Shown: positions 7,425 through 15,623 of the stretch, in pieces
Numbering within the stretch: the first letter of the stretch is position 1
How the letters are laid out: each line of letters begins with the position of its first letter
Origin: DATEVL01 sp035281845
GTDB taxonomy: Bacteria > Chloroflexota > Anaerolineae > Anaerolineales > E44-bin32
Reading direction: 5' to 3'
NCBI GenBank assembly: GCA_035281845.1
Contig: DATEVL010000104.1
Coordinates: 1-45,613, forward strand
Length of the DNA: 45,613 bases
The notes under the pieces: generated by a model
What the model saw: the letters and a program-made list of their open reading frames with translations, nothing else
Told to the model about the DNA's origin: nothing
Database searches by the model: none
Translations under genes and position numbers: made by a program

Positions 7425-7745
7425 CATGGCCCTGCCGGGGACTTGAAGCTCAGGAACGCATCCCTAGTGGCCATTGGGCGCCAAGTTGGTCCCGACGCCT
7501 TTTCCAATCGTTTGCGTTTTCCCAGGTGATCGTAGGGGCGAAGCGTGCTTCGCCCCTACGCCCCTAGATTCGTCTCATCTCTACTACGCCTCTAGACTTG
7601 CCTTGGCCCACACCTCGGCAATCCGTTCCCAATCCTCGAGCGAGAGGTGTTCAGCGCGCGCCGCCGGAGAGATCCCGACTTCCGTCAACCGGCGCTCGAC
7701 TTCCGGTGGTGAAATCCGCAGACCCGCTGCCAGGGAATTTCGCAG
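7425..7745 (-). repeat. inverted-duplication arm 2 (ksgA 3' end and its downstream flank)
   Basis: This segment, read on the minus strand, has the same order of blocks as 4210-4566 on the plus strand: the end of ksgA, GTAGGGGCGAAGCA, TTGGCGCCCAATGGCCAC and CTTCAAGTCCCCGG. The two arms are therefore inverted with respect to each other and bracket dedA, roadblock, V4R and the glycosyltransferase. By eye, similarity is roughly 75-80 %. No gene lies between 7380 and 7583. Confidence 0.75.
7531..7560. terminator. perfect 14-bp inverted repeat between convergent genes
   Basis: CGTAGGGGCGAAGC and GCTTCGCCCCTACG are separated by only 2 bp. The element lies between the converging glycosyltransferase and ksgA genes, so a strong hairpin could end transcription from both sides. 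It is also a compact version of the interspersed element at 4397-4450. Confidence 0.5.
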
Positions 7746-8474
7746 TTTCTTGCGAGGCTGGGCGAAGCCGGCGCGTGCCACCCGGAAGACCGCCTGCGCC
7801 CGCTCCGGGGTCATGCGAGGCGGGACTCGCACGTCGATCCGCAGGACGGCCGACTCGACGCGCGGCGCCGGGTAGAACGAGGTCGCGGGGATCCGCGCCA
7901 TCAGGCGCGGCTCGCCGTAGGCCTGCACGCCCAGGGCAAGGAGATTCATGTCACCCGGCCCGGCCATGACGCGGTCAGCAACTTCGCGTTGGACCGTCAG
8001 CACCAGGCGCCGCGGCGCCGACTCGGACTCCAAGAGTCGGCGGATCAGATGGGATGTGATTTGGTAAGGGATATTGGCGACGACCTTGAACGCCTGGTGA
8101 GCGAGGAGGCGGCCCAGGTCGAGGCGCAGGATGTCGGCGATGAGAATCTCGACGCGCGGCTCACGGCCTACGGTTTCGCGCAGGACCGGCTCAAGCCTGC
8201 GATCGTACTCGACGGCGACGACGCGGCCTGCCAATCCCGCCAACCGCTGAGTCAGGGTCCCCAACCCGGCGCCGACCTCAAGGATCACGTCGGTCGGCTC
8301 GATCTCGGCGGCGGCGACCACGCGCTCCAGAGCTTCCGGGTCGATCAGGAAATTCTGGCCGAGCCGTTTCTCCGGCCGAAGGCGATACCGCCGCAGCAAG
8401 GCATCTACCGAAGATCGGCTGGCCAGGTCGAGCGGTGCGTCGTTCGTCTCAGCCACCACGATGGCGGGAGGCAA
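7584..8474 (-). CDS. rsmA/ksgA: 16S rRNA (adenine1518/1519-N6)-dimethyltransferase
   Basis: KsgA/RsmA, which dimethylates two adjacent adenines near the 3' end of 16S rRNA late in small-subunit assembly, using S-adenosylmethionine. Visible features of the 296 residues: KRLGQNFLID at the N-terminus, the SAM-binding loop EVGAGLGTLTQ, the acidic VVAVEYDRRL, and the catalytic NIPYQITS. The C-terminal helical domain ends with EHLSLEDWERIAEVW. The farthest start is TTG at 8474; GTG codons a few residues later are alternatives and none has a strong ribosome site. It lies 84 bp downstream of the LCP gene on the same strand. Its 3' end is the source of the degenerate duplicate at 4210-4566. Confidence 0.95.
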   Translation of the reverse strand: MPPAIVVAETNDAPLDLASRSSVDALLRRYRLRPEKRLGQNFLIDPEALERVVAAAEIEPTDVILEVGAGLGTLTQRLAGLAGRVVAVEYDRRLEPVLRETVGREPRVEILIADILRLDLGRLLAHQAFKVVANIPYQITSHLIRRLLESESAPRRLVLTVQREVADRVMAGPGDMNLLALGVQAYGEPRLMARIPATSFYPAPRVESAVLRIDVRVPPRMTPERAQAVFRVARAGFAQPRKKLRNSLAAGLRISPPEVERRLTEVGISPAARAEHLSLEDWERIAEVWAKASLEA

Positions 8475-8558
8475 CGGGGGGGATCCATCCGCCGCGACGG
8501 AACCTCCGCGCGGAGGCCACGTTGCCTTCCATGGAGAGCGGCGTGGTGCGCGGCGAGC

Positions 8559-9629
8559 TCACGGGCAGGAGGGCTGGTCGGGTTCGGTCGGCCAGGATCC
8601 CGCCAGGAAGGACCGGACCAGGTCCTTCAGGCGTTCGCTGTCCGCCTGGAGGATGAAGGAACCCTCCTCGTTGCGAGCGGGCTGCATCAGGTCGTCCGGC
8701 AGGCTGGCAAAGCGCAGGTTCGCCGGATCGATCATCGGTGCGATACAGGCCAACTGTGCCAGCTGCGCCGGGCTCAAGTCGGTCAACACCGATCCTTGGA
8801 AAGCAGACACGATCTTCGGCAAGTTGACCAGCCCCTCCGGACTGAGCAGCTTGTCCTTGAGCGCGCACAGCACTTGCGTCTGCCGGTCGTCGCGGCGGAA
8901 GCCGCTGTCGATCTTGCGAATCCGCGAGAAGCGCAGCGCCGTTTCTCCGTTCATATGGTGTTGGCCGGCCTCGAAGTAGCCCATGTCCTCCGTCTTCTCA
9001 TCGACCGGTCGACCATCAACAGGTAGGTCGAGATAGAGGTCGATGCCTCCAACGGCGTCCACCAGACGGACGAACGTTTGCATGTTGACCGCCCCGTAGT
9101 GATCGGGGCGAAGGCCGTAATTCAAGTCGAGCGTGCGCGCCAAGAGTCCGGGCCCGGCGCCCGGTCCGTCGTAGTAACCCATCCCGGGGTTGCCATAGAG
9201 GTAGGCCTGATTGAGCTTGCCATGGGTGATGCCGTAGTGGTCGGAAATCCCGGGGATCTCGACCCACAGATCGCGCGGGATCGTCAGGACCGAGAGCGCC
9301 GGAACGCGAAAATCGACCCTCGCCACACGGATGGCGTCGGCCAGCCCATACAGGTAGTTGTCTTGTCGATTGTCGGCCCCGATCCCCAGCAAGACCATCG
9401 TCGCCGGCCCACCACACAAGGGCTCCTGCGTTGCCGACGCCGTCGCGTTCGATGCCAATCCGGCCGCGGGGACGTTGAGCGCCGACGTCGAGGTCGCCAG
9501 CTCGAGGGCTGGTCCCAAGGGGCGTGCGAGCCGATTCGACAACGCCGACGCCGAGACAGCGACCGCGCCCAGCACCGCGGCCGCGATTCCAATAACGATG
9601 ATCGGTCGAACGCGACGTGGTGATCTCAT
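8559..9629 (-). CDS. LytR-CpsA-Psr (LCP) family cell-wall polymer ligase
   Basis: Predicted 356-residue membrane-anchored enzyme with one N-terminal helix (residues ~8-30) after RRVRP. The LCP domain is clear: VLLGIGADNR, VLTIPRDLWVEI with the conserved Arg-Asp, KLNQAYLYG, VNMQTFVRLVDAVGGIDLYLD, and ALRFSRIR with DDRQTQVL. By family these enzymes move glycopolymers from polyprenyl pyrophosphate onto peptidoglycan or another acceptor outside the membrane. The chosen ATG at 9629 is the last one before the membrane helix; a TACAAT box at 9664-9659 supports it. It diverges from a sugar-phosphate transferase, which would start the kind of lipid-linked glycan that LCP enzymes use. Confidence 0.9.
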   Translation of the reverse strand: MRSPRRVRPIIVIGIAAAVLGAVAVSASALSNRLARPLGPALELATSTSALNVPAAGLASNATASATQEPLCGGPATMVLLGIGADNRQDNYLYGLADAIRVARVDFRVPALSVLTIPRDLWVEIPGISDHYGITHGKLNQAYLYGNPGMGYYDGPGAGPGLLARTLDLNYGLRPDHYGAVNMQTFVRLVDAVGGIDLYLDLPVDGRPVDEKTEDMGYFEAGQHHMNGETALRFSRIRKIDSGFRRDDRQTQVLCALKDKLLSPEGLVNLPKIVSAFQGSVLTDLSPAQLAQLACIAPMIDPANLRFASLPDDLMQPARNEEGSFILQADSERLKDLVRSFLAGSWPTEPDQPSCP

Positions 9630-9658
9630 CGAAGGGGAACCGGGGGGAAAGCCGGCGA

Positions 9659-9664
9659 ATTGTA
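9659..9664 (-). promoter_or_regulatory. -10 box for the LCP gene
   Basis: TACAAT (extended as GATACAAT) on the minus strand, 29 bp before the ATG at 9629. The -35 region is not clear. Confidence 0.45.
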
Positions 9665-9763
9665 TCACGCCGGTCGCGCCGATCGGTTTGACCCCATCGG
9701 TGGCAGAGGGTATCATCCGCCATCGCACCCTCTCGCCTGCTGCGGATTTCCCGAACGCATTCT

Positions 9764-10870
9764 GTGACCACGCGATCCGACGACACAGCGACTGCCCAGC
9801 GTGCAACGCTCTCTCGCCGTCCATGGCGCGGCTCGCTGGAGGTCGTCGGCTCGCTCCTGTTGTTGATGATCCTTGCCGGGGGCACCCGGCTAGCGAGCGG
9901 TGGAGGGCGGGCAGGGACGCCGGCGCTCCTCCTCGCGGTCGTGCCCTCTGCTGCGTTGCTGGCCTATTCGCTTCACCGCGGTCTGAGGCATCTGACGGCC
10001 AGCCGCGCGCCTTGGCTGTACCGAATCGCCGTGGGTTTCGCCTTTGCGGGGAGCGTGGCAGCCTTCCTCCTGGTCAGACGTCCCACCTCGCCGACTGGCA
10101 TCGGTTTCATCTTGCTCGCGGGACTGGGTGCCTTCCTCGGAGGGCTGGCTGCCTCCACCCGCGATGATGGCCTTTGGGAAGACAATTACCCCCCGCCGCG
10201 CGGAGTCCTCCGCCAAGTCTTTGAGGCGCATGTCGCTCGCCTTCCAACCATGCCCCCGATTCCACGCGGGAAGCGAGCGCTCGACGTCGCCGGCTCCGCT
10301 TTCGCCATTCTCATTTCCAGTCCCCTGGCGGCCGGCGTGTGCCTTCTGCTCTGGCTAGAGGACCCCGGGCCGCTCTTCTTCGTCAAGAACTCGGTCGGGC
10401 GCGCCGGGAGGAACTTCCGCCAATGGAAGATCCGCACCATGGTCCGCGGCGCCGAGGCCGAGAGTGGGCCGGTGTGGGCCGAGAAAGAGGATCAGCGAGT
10501 TCTCCGAACCGGGCTCGTCCTGCGCAAGACCGCCCTCGACGAACTGCCTCAGCTCATCAACATTCTTGTCGGGCAGATGAGCCTGGTCGGACCCCGCCCC
10601 CAGCGCACGGTGTTGGTCGCAGAATACCTGACGCGCTGGCCGGAGTATGCAGACCGCCACCTCCTCCCGCCTGGTCTGGCAGGGTTGGCGCAAGTCGTCG
10701 GACATTACTACCTGACCCCCCGCCAAAAGTTGCGTTTCGACCGGCTGTACATCGCGCACGCTGGACTCGGTTTCGACCTCAAACTGATCCTGATCGCGTT
10801 CGCTGTGGTCTTTTGGTTTCGCTGGCAACCCGGCTGGAACGGGCGTCTGCCGCGTTCGTGGCTACACTAG
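9764..10870 (+). CDS. polyprenyl-phosphate sugar-1-phosphate transferase (bacterial sugar transferase)
   Basis: A 368-residue membrane protein starting with GTG. Residues ~25-130 hold several hydrophobic helices. The catalytic half has the bacterial sugar transferase signature: KRALDVAGSAFAILISSP, GPLFFVKNSVGRAGRNFRQWKIRTM, LRKTALDELPQLINIL with the catalytic Asp-Glu, and MSLVGPRPQR, then PPGLAGLAQV. By family (WcaJ/WbaP/CpsE type) it moves a hexose-1-phosphate from a nucleotide sugar to undecaprenyl phosphate, the first step of envelope polysaccharide synthesis. It is divergent from the LCP ligase and convergent to a Wzx-like flippase, so start, flipping and attachment functions lie within 4 kb. 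Confidence 0.9.
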   Translation: MTTRSDDTATAQRATLSRRPWRGSLEVVGSLLLLMILAGGTRLASGGGRAGTPALLLAVVPSAALLAYSLHRGLRHLTASRAPWLYRIAVGFAFAGSVAAFLLVRRPTSPTGIGFILLAGLGAFLGGLAASTRDDGLWEDNYPPPRGVLRQVFEAHVARLPTMPPIPRGKRALDVAGSAFAILISSPLAAGVCLLLWLEDPGPLFFVKNSVGRAGRNFRQWKIRTMVRGAEAESGPVWAEKEDQRVLRTGLVLRKTALDELPQLINILVGQMSLVGPRPQRTVLVAEYLTRWPEYADRHLLPPGLAGLAQVVGHYYLTPRQKLRFDRLYIAHAGLGFDLKLILIAFAVVFWFRWQPGWNGRLPRSWLH

Positions 10871-11043
10871 CTGAGCCGATCGTAGATTCGGCCCGCCGGT
10901 TGATCTACCAGACGCTGGCACAGGCAGATTGGGCGCGCGAGGAGGCCGGCCAGCTGTTCAAGGAAAACCGACCGACCTACCATCCCATCACGCGCCTGAG
11001 GATCGAACAGGCGCTTTCCGAAGCCGCTGTTCGAGCCGACTAG
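10858..11043 (+). CDS. small protein of unknown function (61 residues)
   Basis: A GTG-started frame of 61 codons overlaps the last 13 bp of the sugar transferase gene. It encodes a charged, probably alpha-helical protein (ARRLIYQTLAQADWAREEAG, then HPITRLRIEQALSEAA). Its stop at 11041-11043 directly abuts the stop of the convergent flippase gene. The lack of stops, the end-to-start coupling and the sensible amphipathic composition favour a real gene. No family is recognised. Confidence 0.5.
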   Translation: MATLAEPIVDSARRLIYQTLAQADWAREEAGQLFKENRPTYHPITRLRIEQALSEAAVRAD

Positions 11044-12432
11044 CTAGCTGCTTGGGGACGCACGCGCCGAGCTTGTCTCGCGTCGCGACGCTTGCACCCA
11101 CCGTAGCCACGTCGCCCATAAGACCAGCGACAAGATCAACGCGCTCAACGCCTGCCCGACGATCGTCCCATAAACCCCCCAGCGGAGAATGGCCCAAACA
11201 CCGACGGTGGCCATGGCGATTAGGGCGGCTATGCCGGCGAAAAAGATCGGCCGCGTCTTCTCCAGTGCCTTCAACGCCGACTGGATCGGCCAGAACGAGT
11301 ACCACAGGGCGTAGAAGATCGCCATCAGGCGCATCCCCGAGGCGTAGGCAATATAGGTTTCGCCGTAGAGCAGGCGCAGAATCGGTTCGGCGAAGGCGAC
11401 GGCCACAACCAGCACCAGGGCCACCGGCGGCCCGGTCACCAGAAACATCTGCCGAACCATGTGCACGACGCCGGCCGCCCCGGCGATATGTCGGCGGTCG
11501 GCCAGGCGAGGGGTGAAGTATGTGTCCATGGCCCTCAACAGCGAATGAATCGGCGCGACCACGTTCTGAAGAGCACGGTAGGCGCCCGTGGCGGCGAAAC
11601 TGACAAGGCCGGCGGTCAGAACCGGGTAGACCTCCACGGCAGTCCAACTGGCGGCCGTGCCGCCCAGCAGCCAGCGCCCGAAACGCCAGTTCTTGCGCCA
11701 GGTCGCAAGGAGATCGACGCCGCGGCGGATCCAGATGTGGCGGGACTGTATCAAGGCGAGCAGGAGCGCTGCGCCTGAGCTCCAACCAATGGCATACAGC
11801 CCGACGGTGCCGGACTCGGCTCCGGCGGCCAGGAGCCAGGCCAATAGCACCAGTTGAACGACACTCGAGACGAGGGTATTGAGAACCGCCAGGCTTACCT
11901 GATCCAGGGTGTAGAAGACTCGCCGGACGAATTCCTGCGGTTGGGCCAACAACAGCGGGCACCACATCGCGAAAAGCGTCGGTCCTGCGACGTCGTTGCC
12001 GAGCCGAATCAGAATCCAACCGAGGCTTGCACAGGCCAAGGCTTCCGCCGATGCCAGGCCCAGCTGTAGACCGGCCGACGCGCTGAGGTAGCCGCGCCGG
12101 CCATCCACCTCGAGCGACGGGGTCAGCGAAGTCATAGGTTGGACGACCAGGCCTTCCTGAAAGGCCCGGGCCAGACGAAGCAGGATGAAGCCGACGCCGT
12201 ACGCGCCGAACTGAGTCGGCGAGAGGGCGCGGGCCAGCATGATCGACGTGGCGAAGTTCGTGAGGCTGATCAGGGCCTGGTCAAGACCGGAGAGATAACC
12301 TTGCCGCGCAATGTCTCCGAAGAGCAGGCGGGTCGCTCGCCGCCACAGGCCCTGCCGCCCGGCTCGAGGCGAGACGGAGGAGGGGTCAGGGCCCCTCGCC
12401 GAATCGGGGATGCCCGTTACTCCAGAACCCAC
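11044..12432 (-). CDS. Wzx/MATE-like polysaccharide flippase
   Basis: A 462-residue membrane protein with about 12-14 hydrophobic helices, the number and length usual for oligosaccharide flippases of the MVF/MATE superfamily. The first helix region reads QALISLTNFATSIMLARALSPTQFGAYGV, where the ARxLxPxxFGxYG pattern is the family signature (quoted in part: ARALSPTQFGAYG). By family it moves lipid-linked oligosaccharide across the membrane. The ATG at 12432 lies inside the end of the 3D-domain gene (16-bp overlap), so the two are translationally coupled. Confidence 0.85.
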   Translation of the reverse strand: MGSGVTGIPDSARGPDPSSVSPRAGRQGLWRRATRLLFGDIARQGYLSGLDQALISLTNFATSIMLARALSPTQFGAYGVGFILLRLARAFQEGLVVQPMTSLTPSLEVDGRRGYLSASAGLQLGLASAEALACASLGWILIRLGNDVAGPTLFAMWCPLLLAQPQEFVRRVFYTLDQVSLAVLNTLVSSVVQLVLLAWLLAAGAESGTVGLYAIGWSSGAALLLALIQSRHIWIRRGVDLLATWRKNWRFGRWLLGGTAASWTAVEVYPVLTAGLVSFAATGAYRALQNVVAPIHSLLRAMDTYFTPRLADRRHIAGAAGVVHMVRQMFLVTGPPVALVLVVAVAFAEPILRLLYGETYIAYASGMRLMAIFYALWYSFWPIQSALKALEKTRPIFFAGIAALIAMATVGVWAILRWGVYGTIVGQALSALILSLVLWATWLRWVQASRRETSSARASPSS

Positions 12433-13832
12433 ATAATCAACGACTCCGGCGGCACGGGAGTGAGGAAGTACACCGTCACCCAGTTGTGCCAGGAGACGTA
12501 GTCGCTATCGGTGTAGCCGAGATCGATCCAGTTGCGTCCCGGAATGCCTCCGCCCGTGTCGGAGATCTTGGCCGCTCCGTAACCGGGAACATACACATAC
12601 TGACCGCGCATCGCACGATACCAGCGGACGATGAAGGCGGCATTCCCCTGCTCGAGCTCCTCGCCGTTGGCCATGGTCGTGCTGCAGTAGTTGGGGACGC
12701 CGAGCCGGCAGGGGGAATAGGACGTGGCGTACATTGGGACGGCGCGCCAATACTCGACGGGTCCGCTGGGCGTGTCGAGAGTCCGGATGACGATCTTGGT
12801 ACCGTACCCCATGACCCGATCGCGCGACTCGCTCGCCACCCACTCGGCCTCTTCGGCGCGCTGTGTTTCCTCGCCCTCTTCGTATCGTACCCGCGTCCGC
12901 CGGGCGACTACCCCGGGCTCACCCGCGTCCACCAGTTGCTGGTGGTCGATCTCGATTTCGGGGGCGGGAGCCCAGCGCGTTTCGAAAGGCAGCACGTCCT
13001 GCTCGATGTCGGCCGTTTCGGTGACGCGGACAACCCGCACAGCGCCGGCGGCGGGCACGGGGGATTCGATTCCAGGTTCGGAATAGTCCAGGCCCACCAG
13101 CGGGACGCCGGCATTGGCCAGCGCGTCACCCACAGACTCGCCCGCCGCCCAGGACGACACGCTGCGACCGTCGACCTCCACCGCCACCGGCTGAGCCGGC
13201 TGATAGCGGATCCCGGTGGCCCCTCCCAGCGACGACCCGACCGACGGAAACATCGAGTCGGCGGCACGTACCTGGATCCCGGACTCCCATAGCGCTTCTC
13301 CGAGCGTCGGGGCGGCCGAACGAAGCTGCCCCTTCGCTCCGCCTTCGTCGACCGTCAAAGCGAAACCCCGTTCGACTCGAATCCGCCCCGGCGCGCCCGG
13401 AAGGCCGCCGGCCGCGGACAAGGGAACCCCATCCGCCCAAACCCGATCGCCTGGGTAAAGTCGTACCCCGGCGTCGGCCAGGACGTTCTCAGGACGCAGG
13501 GCTGCCGTCACATAGACCCTGGCAGCACCGTCAACATCGATGCGGACGGGCCGGGCCCGGTTGACTTCGATTCGCCCTCCGTCGGGCAAGGGCGAATCCG
13601 GTGAGGGCACGCTCACGTCGGCCGGGCGCAGGCGCACACCCGCCTCGCGCAATGCAGCGGCCACGGTCCGCCCATGGGTGGCAATGGTGCGAGGGCTCCC
13701 ATCCAGGATGAGGGTCACCTCCCGGCGCGTGGCCAACGCCAGGCTCGTCAGACCGGCTACAGCGATCAGGCCCGCCGCCAGCCGCATCCCGCGTTCGGGA
13801 TTCGTATGAAGCAAATCGAACAGGCGCCGCAC
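12417..13832 (-). CDS. DUF348 / G5 / 3D-domain cell-wall protein
   Basis: Predicted 471-residue secreted or membrane-anchored protein, GTG start at 13832, one N-terminal hydrophobic helix (LAAGLIAVAGLTSLALA). Four DUF348-type repeats follow (about residues 37-95, 96-140, 150-210 and 211-270), each with a VxxxxxGxxxxxxTxxxTVxxxLxxAGV-like pattern. A G5-like region (about 275-350) comes next. The C-terminal 3D/double-psi region has SDTGGGIPGRNWIDLGY, which holds the Asp residues that name the 3D domain, plus a pair of Cys (SPCRLGVPNYC). This layout is that of YabE/Rpf-like cell-wall-modifying proteins, probably lytic transglycosylases. A TATACT box 8 bp before the GTG suggests a leaderless mRNA. 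Confidence 0.85.
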   Translation of the reverse strand: MRRLFDLLHTNPERGMRLAAGLIAVAGLTSLALATRREVTLILDGSPRTIATHGRTVAAALREAGVRLRPADVSVPSPDSPLPDGGRIEVNRARPVRIDVDGAARVYVTAALRPENVLADAGVRLYPGDRVWADGVPLSAAGGLPGAPGRIRVERGFALTVDEGGAKGQLRSAAPTLGEALWESGIQVRAADSMFPSVGSSLGGATGIRYQPAQPVAVEVDGRSVSSWAAGESVGDALANAGVPLVGLDYSEPGIESPVPAAGAVRVVRVTETADIEQDVLPFETRWAPAPEIEIDHQQLVDAGEPGVVARRTRVRYEEGEETQRAEEAEWVASESRDRVMGYGTKIVIRTLDTPSGPVEYWRAVPMYATSYSPCRLGVPNYCSTTMANGEELEQGNAAFIVRWYRAMRGQYVYVPGYGAAKISDTGGGIPGRNWIDLGYTDSDYVSWHNWVTVYFLTPVPPESLIMWVLE

Positions 13833-13840
13833 GGCGGCGC

Positions 13841-13846
13841 AGTATA
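13841..13846 (-). promoter_or_regulatory. -10 box of a probable leaderless promoter
   Basis: TATACT on the minus strand ends 8 bp before the GTG start at 13832. No ribosome-binding site fits in that space except a G+C-rich stretch. Confidence 0.5.
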
Positions 13847-13913
13847 CCAGACGGTCCGCGGCCGGATCAGAGATGAAAACACAGCGACACCACGGGCGCG
13901 GTGTCGGCGGCGT

Positions 13914-14240
13914 CTATTGGAGAATAGCGGAATGGAACTGGCTAGGCTCGACGGACGGAAATCCACCTACCCCCTTCCCCCCGCCGCGCCTTGACCCCGA
14001 GCGGAAAGGATGATTCCAAGGCTTCTCGTGAGTGGCCATTCCTTGACGAGTCGTGTTCAGATGCTGCTTACTGCCGAGCATTCTATTTCCGTTGAAGATG
14101 ACGAGTTTGTAGCCGTCGGGATCGCGGATGACGAATTCACGGTTGCCCCACGGCCAATCCTTCGGCTCACTGGATGGCTCATTGCCGGCTATCCATTCGC
14201 GGCTTTGGCGGCGTGGTTCCTTCCGACGGCTACCTGAAAT
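13914..14240 (-). pseudogene. decayed VOC (glyoxalase/bleomycin-resistance-like) gene fragment
   Basis: On the minus strand, an open frame without a start codon encodes EWIAGNEPSSEPKDW, PWGNREFVIRDPDGYKLVIF (about 14180-14080) and then unrelated residues up to TAG at 13914-13916. RDPDGYKLVIF is the typical last strand of vicinal-oxygen-chelate proteins, with the preceding PWGNREF. The N-terminal metal-binding half is missing. It is therefore a 3' remnant. It fills the gap between the 3D-domain gene and tRNA-Ser; nothing else is seen there. Confidence 0.65.
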
Positions 14241-14300
14241 TCAAAACAGCTTGAAGCTTCTCCGAAAACGGCTGGCGAGCCAACGGCTTCGTACCCTGAC

Positions 14301-14390
14301 TGGCGGAGAGGGTGGGATTTGAACCCACGGAGCCTTTCGGCTCACGCGCTCTCCAGGCGCGCGCGTTAGACCAGACTACGCTACCTCTCC
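14301..14390 (-). tRNA. tRNA-Ser (anticodon GGA)
   Basis: On the minus strand the acceptor GGAGAGG pairs with CCTCTCC, followed by G73 and an encoded CCA (14303-14301). The anticodon arm GCGCGCCTGGAGAGCGCG presents GGA. The long variable arm (GAGCC gaaa GGCTC) and the TTCAAAT T-loop are those of a class II tRNA-Ser. It reads UCC and UCU codons. Unlike the tRNA-Sec gene, the CCA end is encoded. Confidence 0.95.
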
Positions 14391-14576
14391 GAGGGGATGG
14401 CGGGTTACGCCCGCCGACGCGGATTATAGCATGCGAGGTGCGTGCGTTTCCGCGTCCGTGTGGGCTCCTATTGCCGTCGCCGGTTCCACGTTCCATTCGA
14501 AAGTGCCGCAAAGGGGCTCGTTCAACTTGCCCGCTCGAGCTCGGGTGCGTTTCGTGCCGATGAAGGTCTGCGTGGC

Positions 14577-15623
14577 TCATCCTAGATGGATCACCCACAA
14601 CCGGCCATCGGCCGCGGATCGATAGACAATGCGGTCGCCCGCAGGGGAAGCCGACCATTCGTTCGAAGCGATGCCTCCCGGGAACGCATCCTCATCGAAG
14701 AGGACAGTCGTCTCCCCGGTGCCGAGGTCCAGCTCTAGAAGAGTGAGCCCGATCCGTCCGACGGTGTAGGGAACGAAAAGAAACTGCCCCTCCCTTCCCC
14801 AACGATAGGAGGCCAAGCCGGGGAGAGACCGCACGCTATCCCCCGACGTCCGGACGATCCACACGCCGTTTCGCGCCGGGACTTCTTCGAACGCCAGGTA
14901 AAAAGCGACCCACTCGCCGGAAGGGGATAAGACGGCTGAGCGCGGTCGTTCCCCCGGCGCAAGAAGCAAGGGCGGACCTCCGTCCAACGGTACCCGCCAC
15001 ACCCCTCCCTGCCCGCCTTCCGTGAGTCGTCCACTTACGACCAACGCCTTGCCGTCTCCAGCCCAGCCGATCAGGTCGCCGCCGATCAGCGTCAGTCTCC
15101 TACGGGGAATCCCATCCTGGATATTCGAAGCCCAGACGGAGCGCCGGCGCATGTCCACGTTCACAGGCTCCGTGCTTCCCTCGCTCCAGGCGACTTGTTC
15201 TGCGTCAGGCGAGAGGCGGATGTTCCGAGCCGCGGCCGGAAGGTCCAACGCGGGTGCGGACAAGTCCAAGGGTGATAAGGGAACACCCGAGAGGGACAGC
15301 GATGCCAGTGAAATCTCTCCTCCGTCCGGAGATAGGGCATAGACCCCCAGAGGTCCGTCCCCTGGCGGATCGTCGACGAAGAGGATCTGGCTCCCGTCCG
15401 CCGACCACCACGGCCGCGCGCAGCATCCGGCTTCGGTCAGCGGAAAGCTCGAGGGCGTTGGGACAGGCGTCGGTTCCAGCGGGATCAGCGGGGTCGGCGT
15501 CACCGAGATGGCTGCCGCCGGCGGCAGCGCCGCGGTGGCGCGGATGCATCCCGCCAACGCCAGGATGGTCGCAGACATCGCCAGTCCCCGAGGGTCAAGG
15601 CTGTGGGGGCCAGGGCTCGTCAT
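14577..15623 (-). CDS. TolB-like beta-propeller lipoprotein
   Basis: A 348-residue predicted lipoprotein: the signal ends with the lipobox LALAGC (Cys at residue 26), followed by a Pro/Thr linker. The rest has repeated WD40-like/TolB-like units: CARPWWSADGSQILFV, IRLSPDAEQVAWSEG, AVLSPSGEWVAFYLAF, YRWGREGQFLFVPY and EWSASPAGDRIVYRS, each of the form (L)SPDGxxIxF. It may bind a protein or glycan partner outside the membrane. It overlaps the M23 gene by 29 bp and is the last gene of a four-gene minus-strand run. Confidence 0.8.
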   Translation of the reverse strand: MTSPGPHSLDPRGLAMSATILALAGCIRATAALPPAAAISVTPTPLIPLEPTPVPTPSSFPLTEAGCCARPWWSADGSQILFVDDPPGDGPLGVYALSPDGGEISLASLSLSGVPLSPLDLSAPALDLPAAARNIRLSPDAEQVAWSEGSTEPVNVDMRRRSVWASNIQDGIPRRRLTLIGGDLIGWAGDGKALVVSGRLTEGGQGGVWRVPLDGGPPLLLAPGERPRSAVLSPSGEWVAFYLAFEEVPARNGVWIVRTSGDSVRSLPGLASYRWGREGQFLFVPYTVGRIGLTLLELDLGTGETTVLFDEDAFPGGIASNEWSASPAGDRIVYRSAADGRLWVIHLG

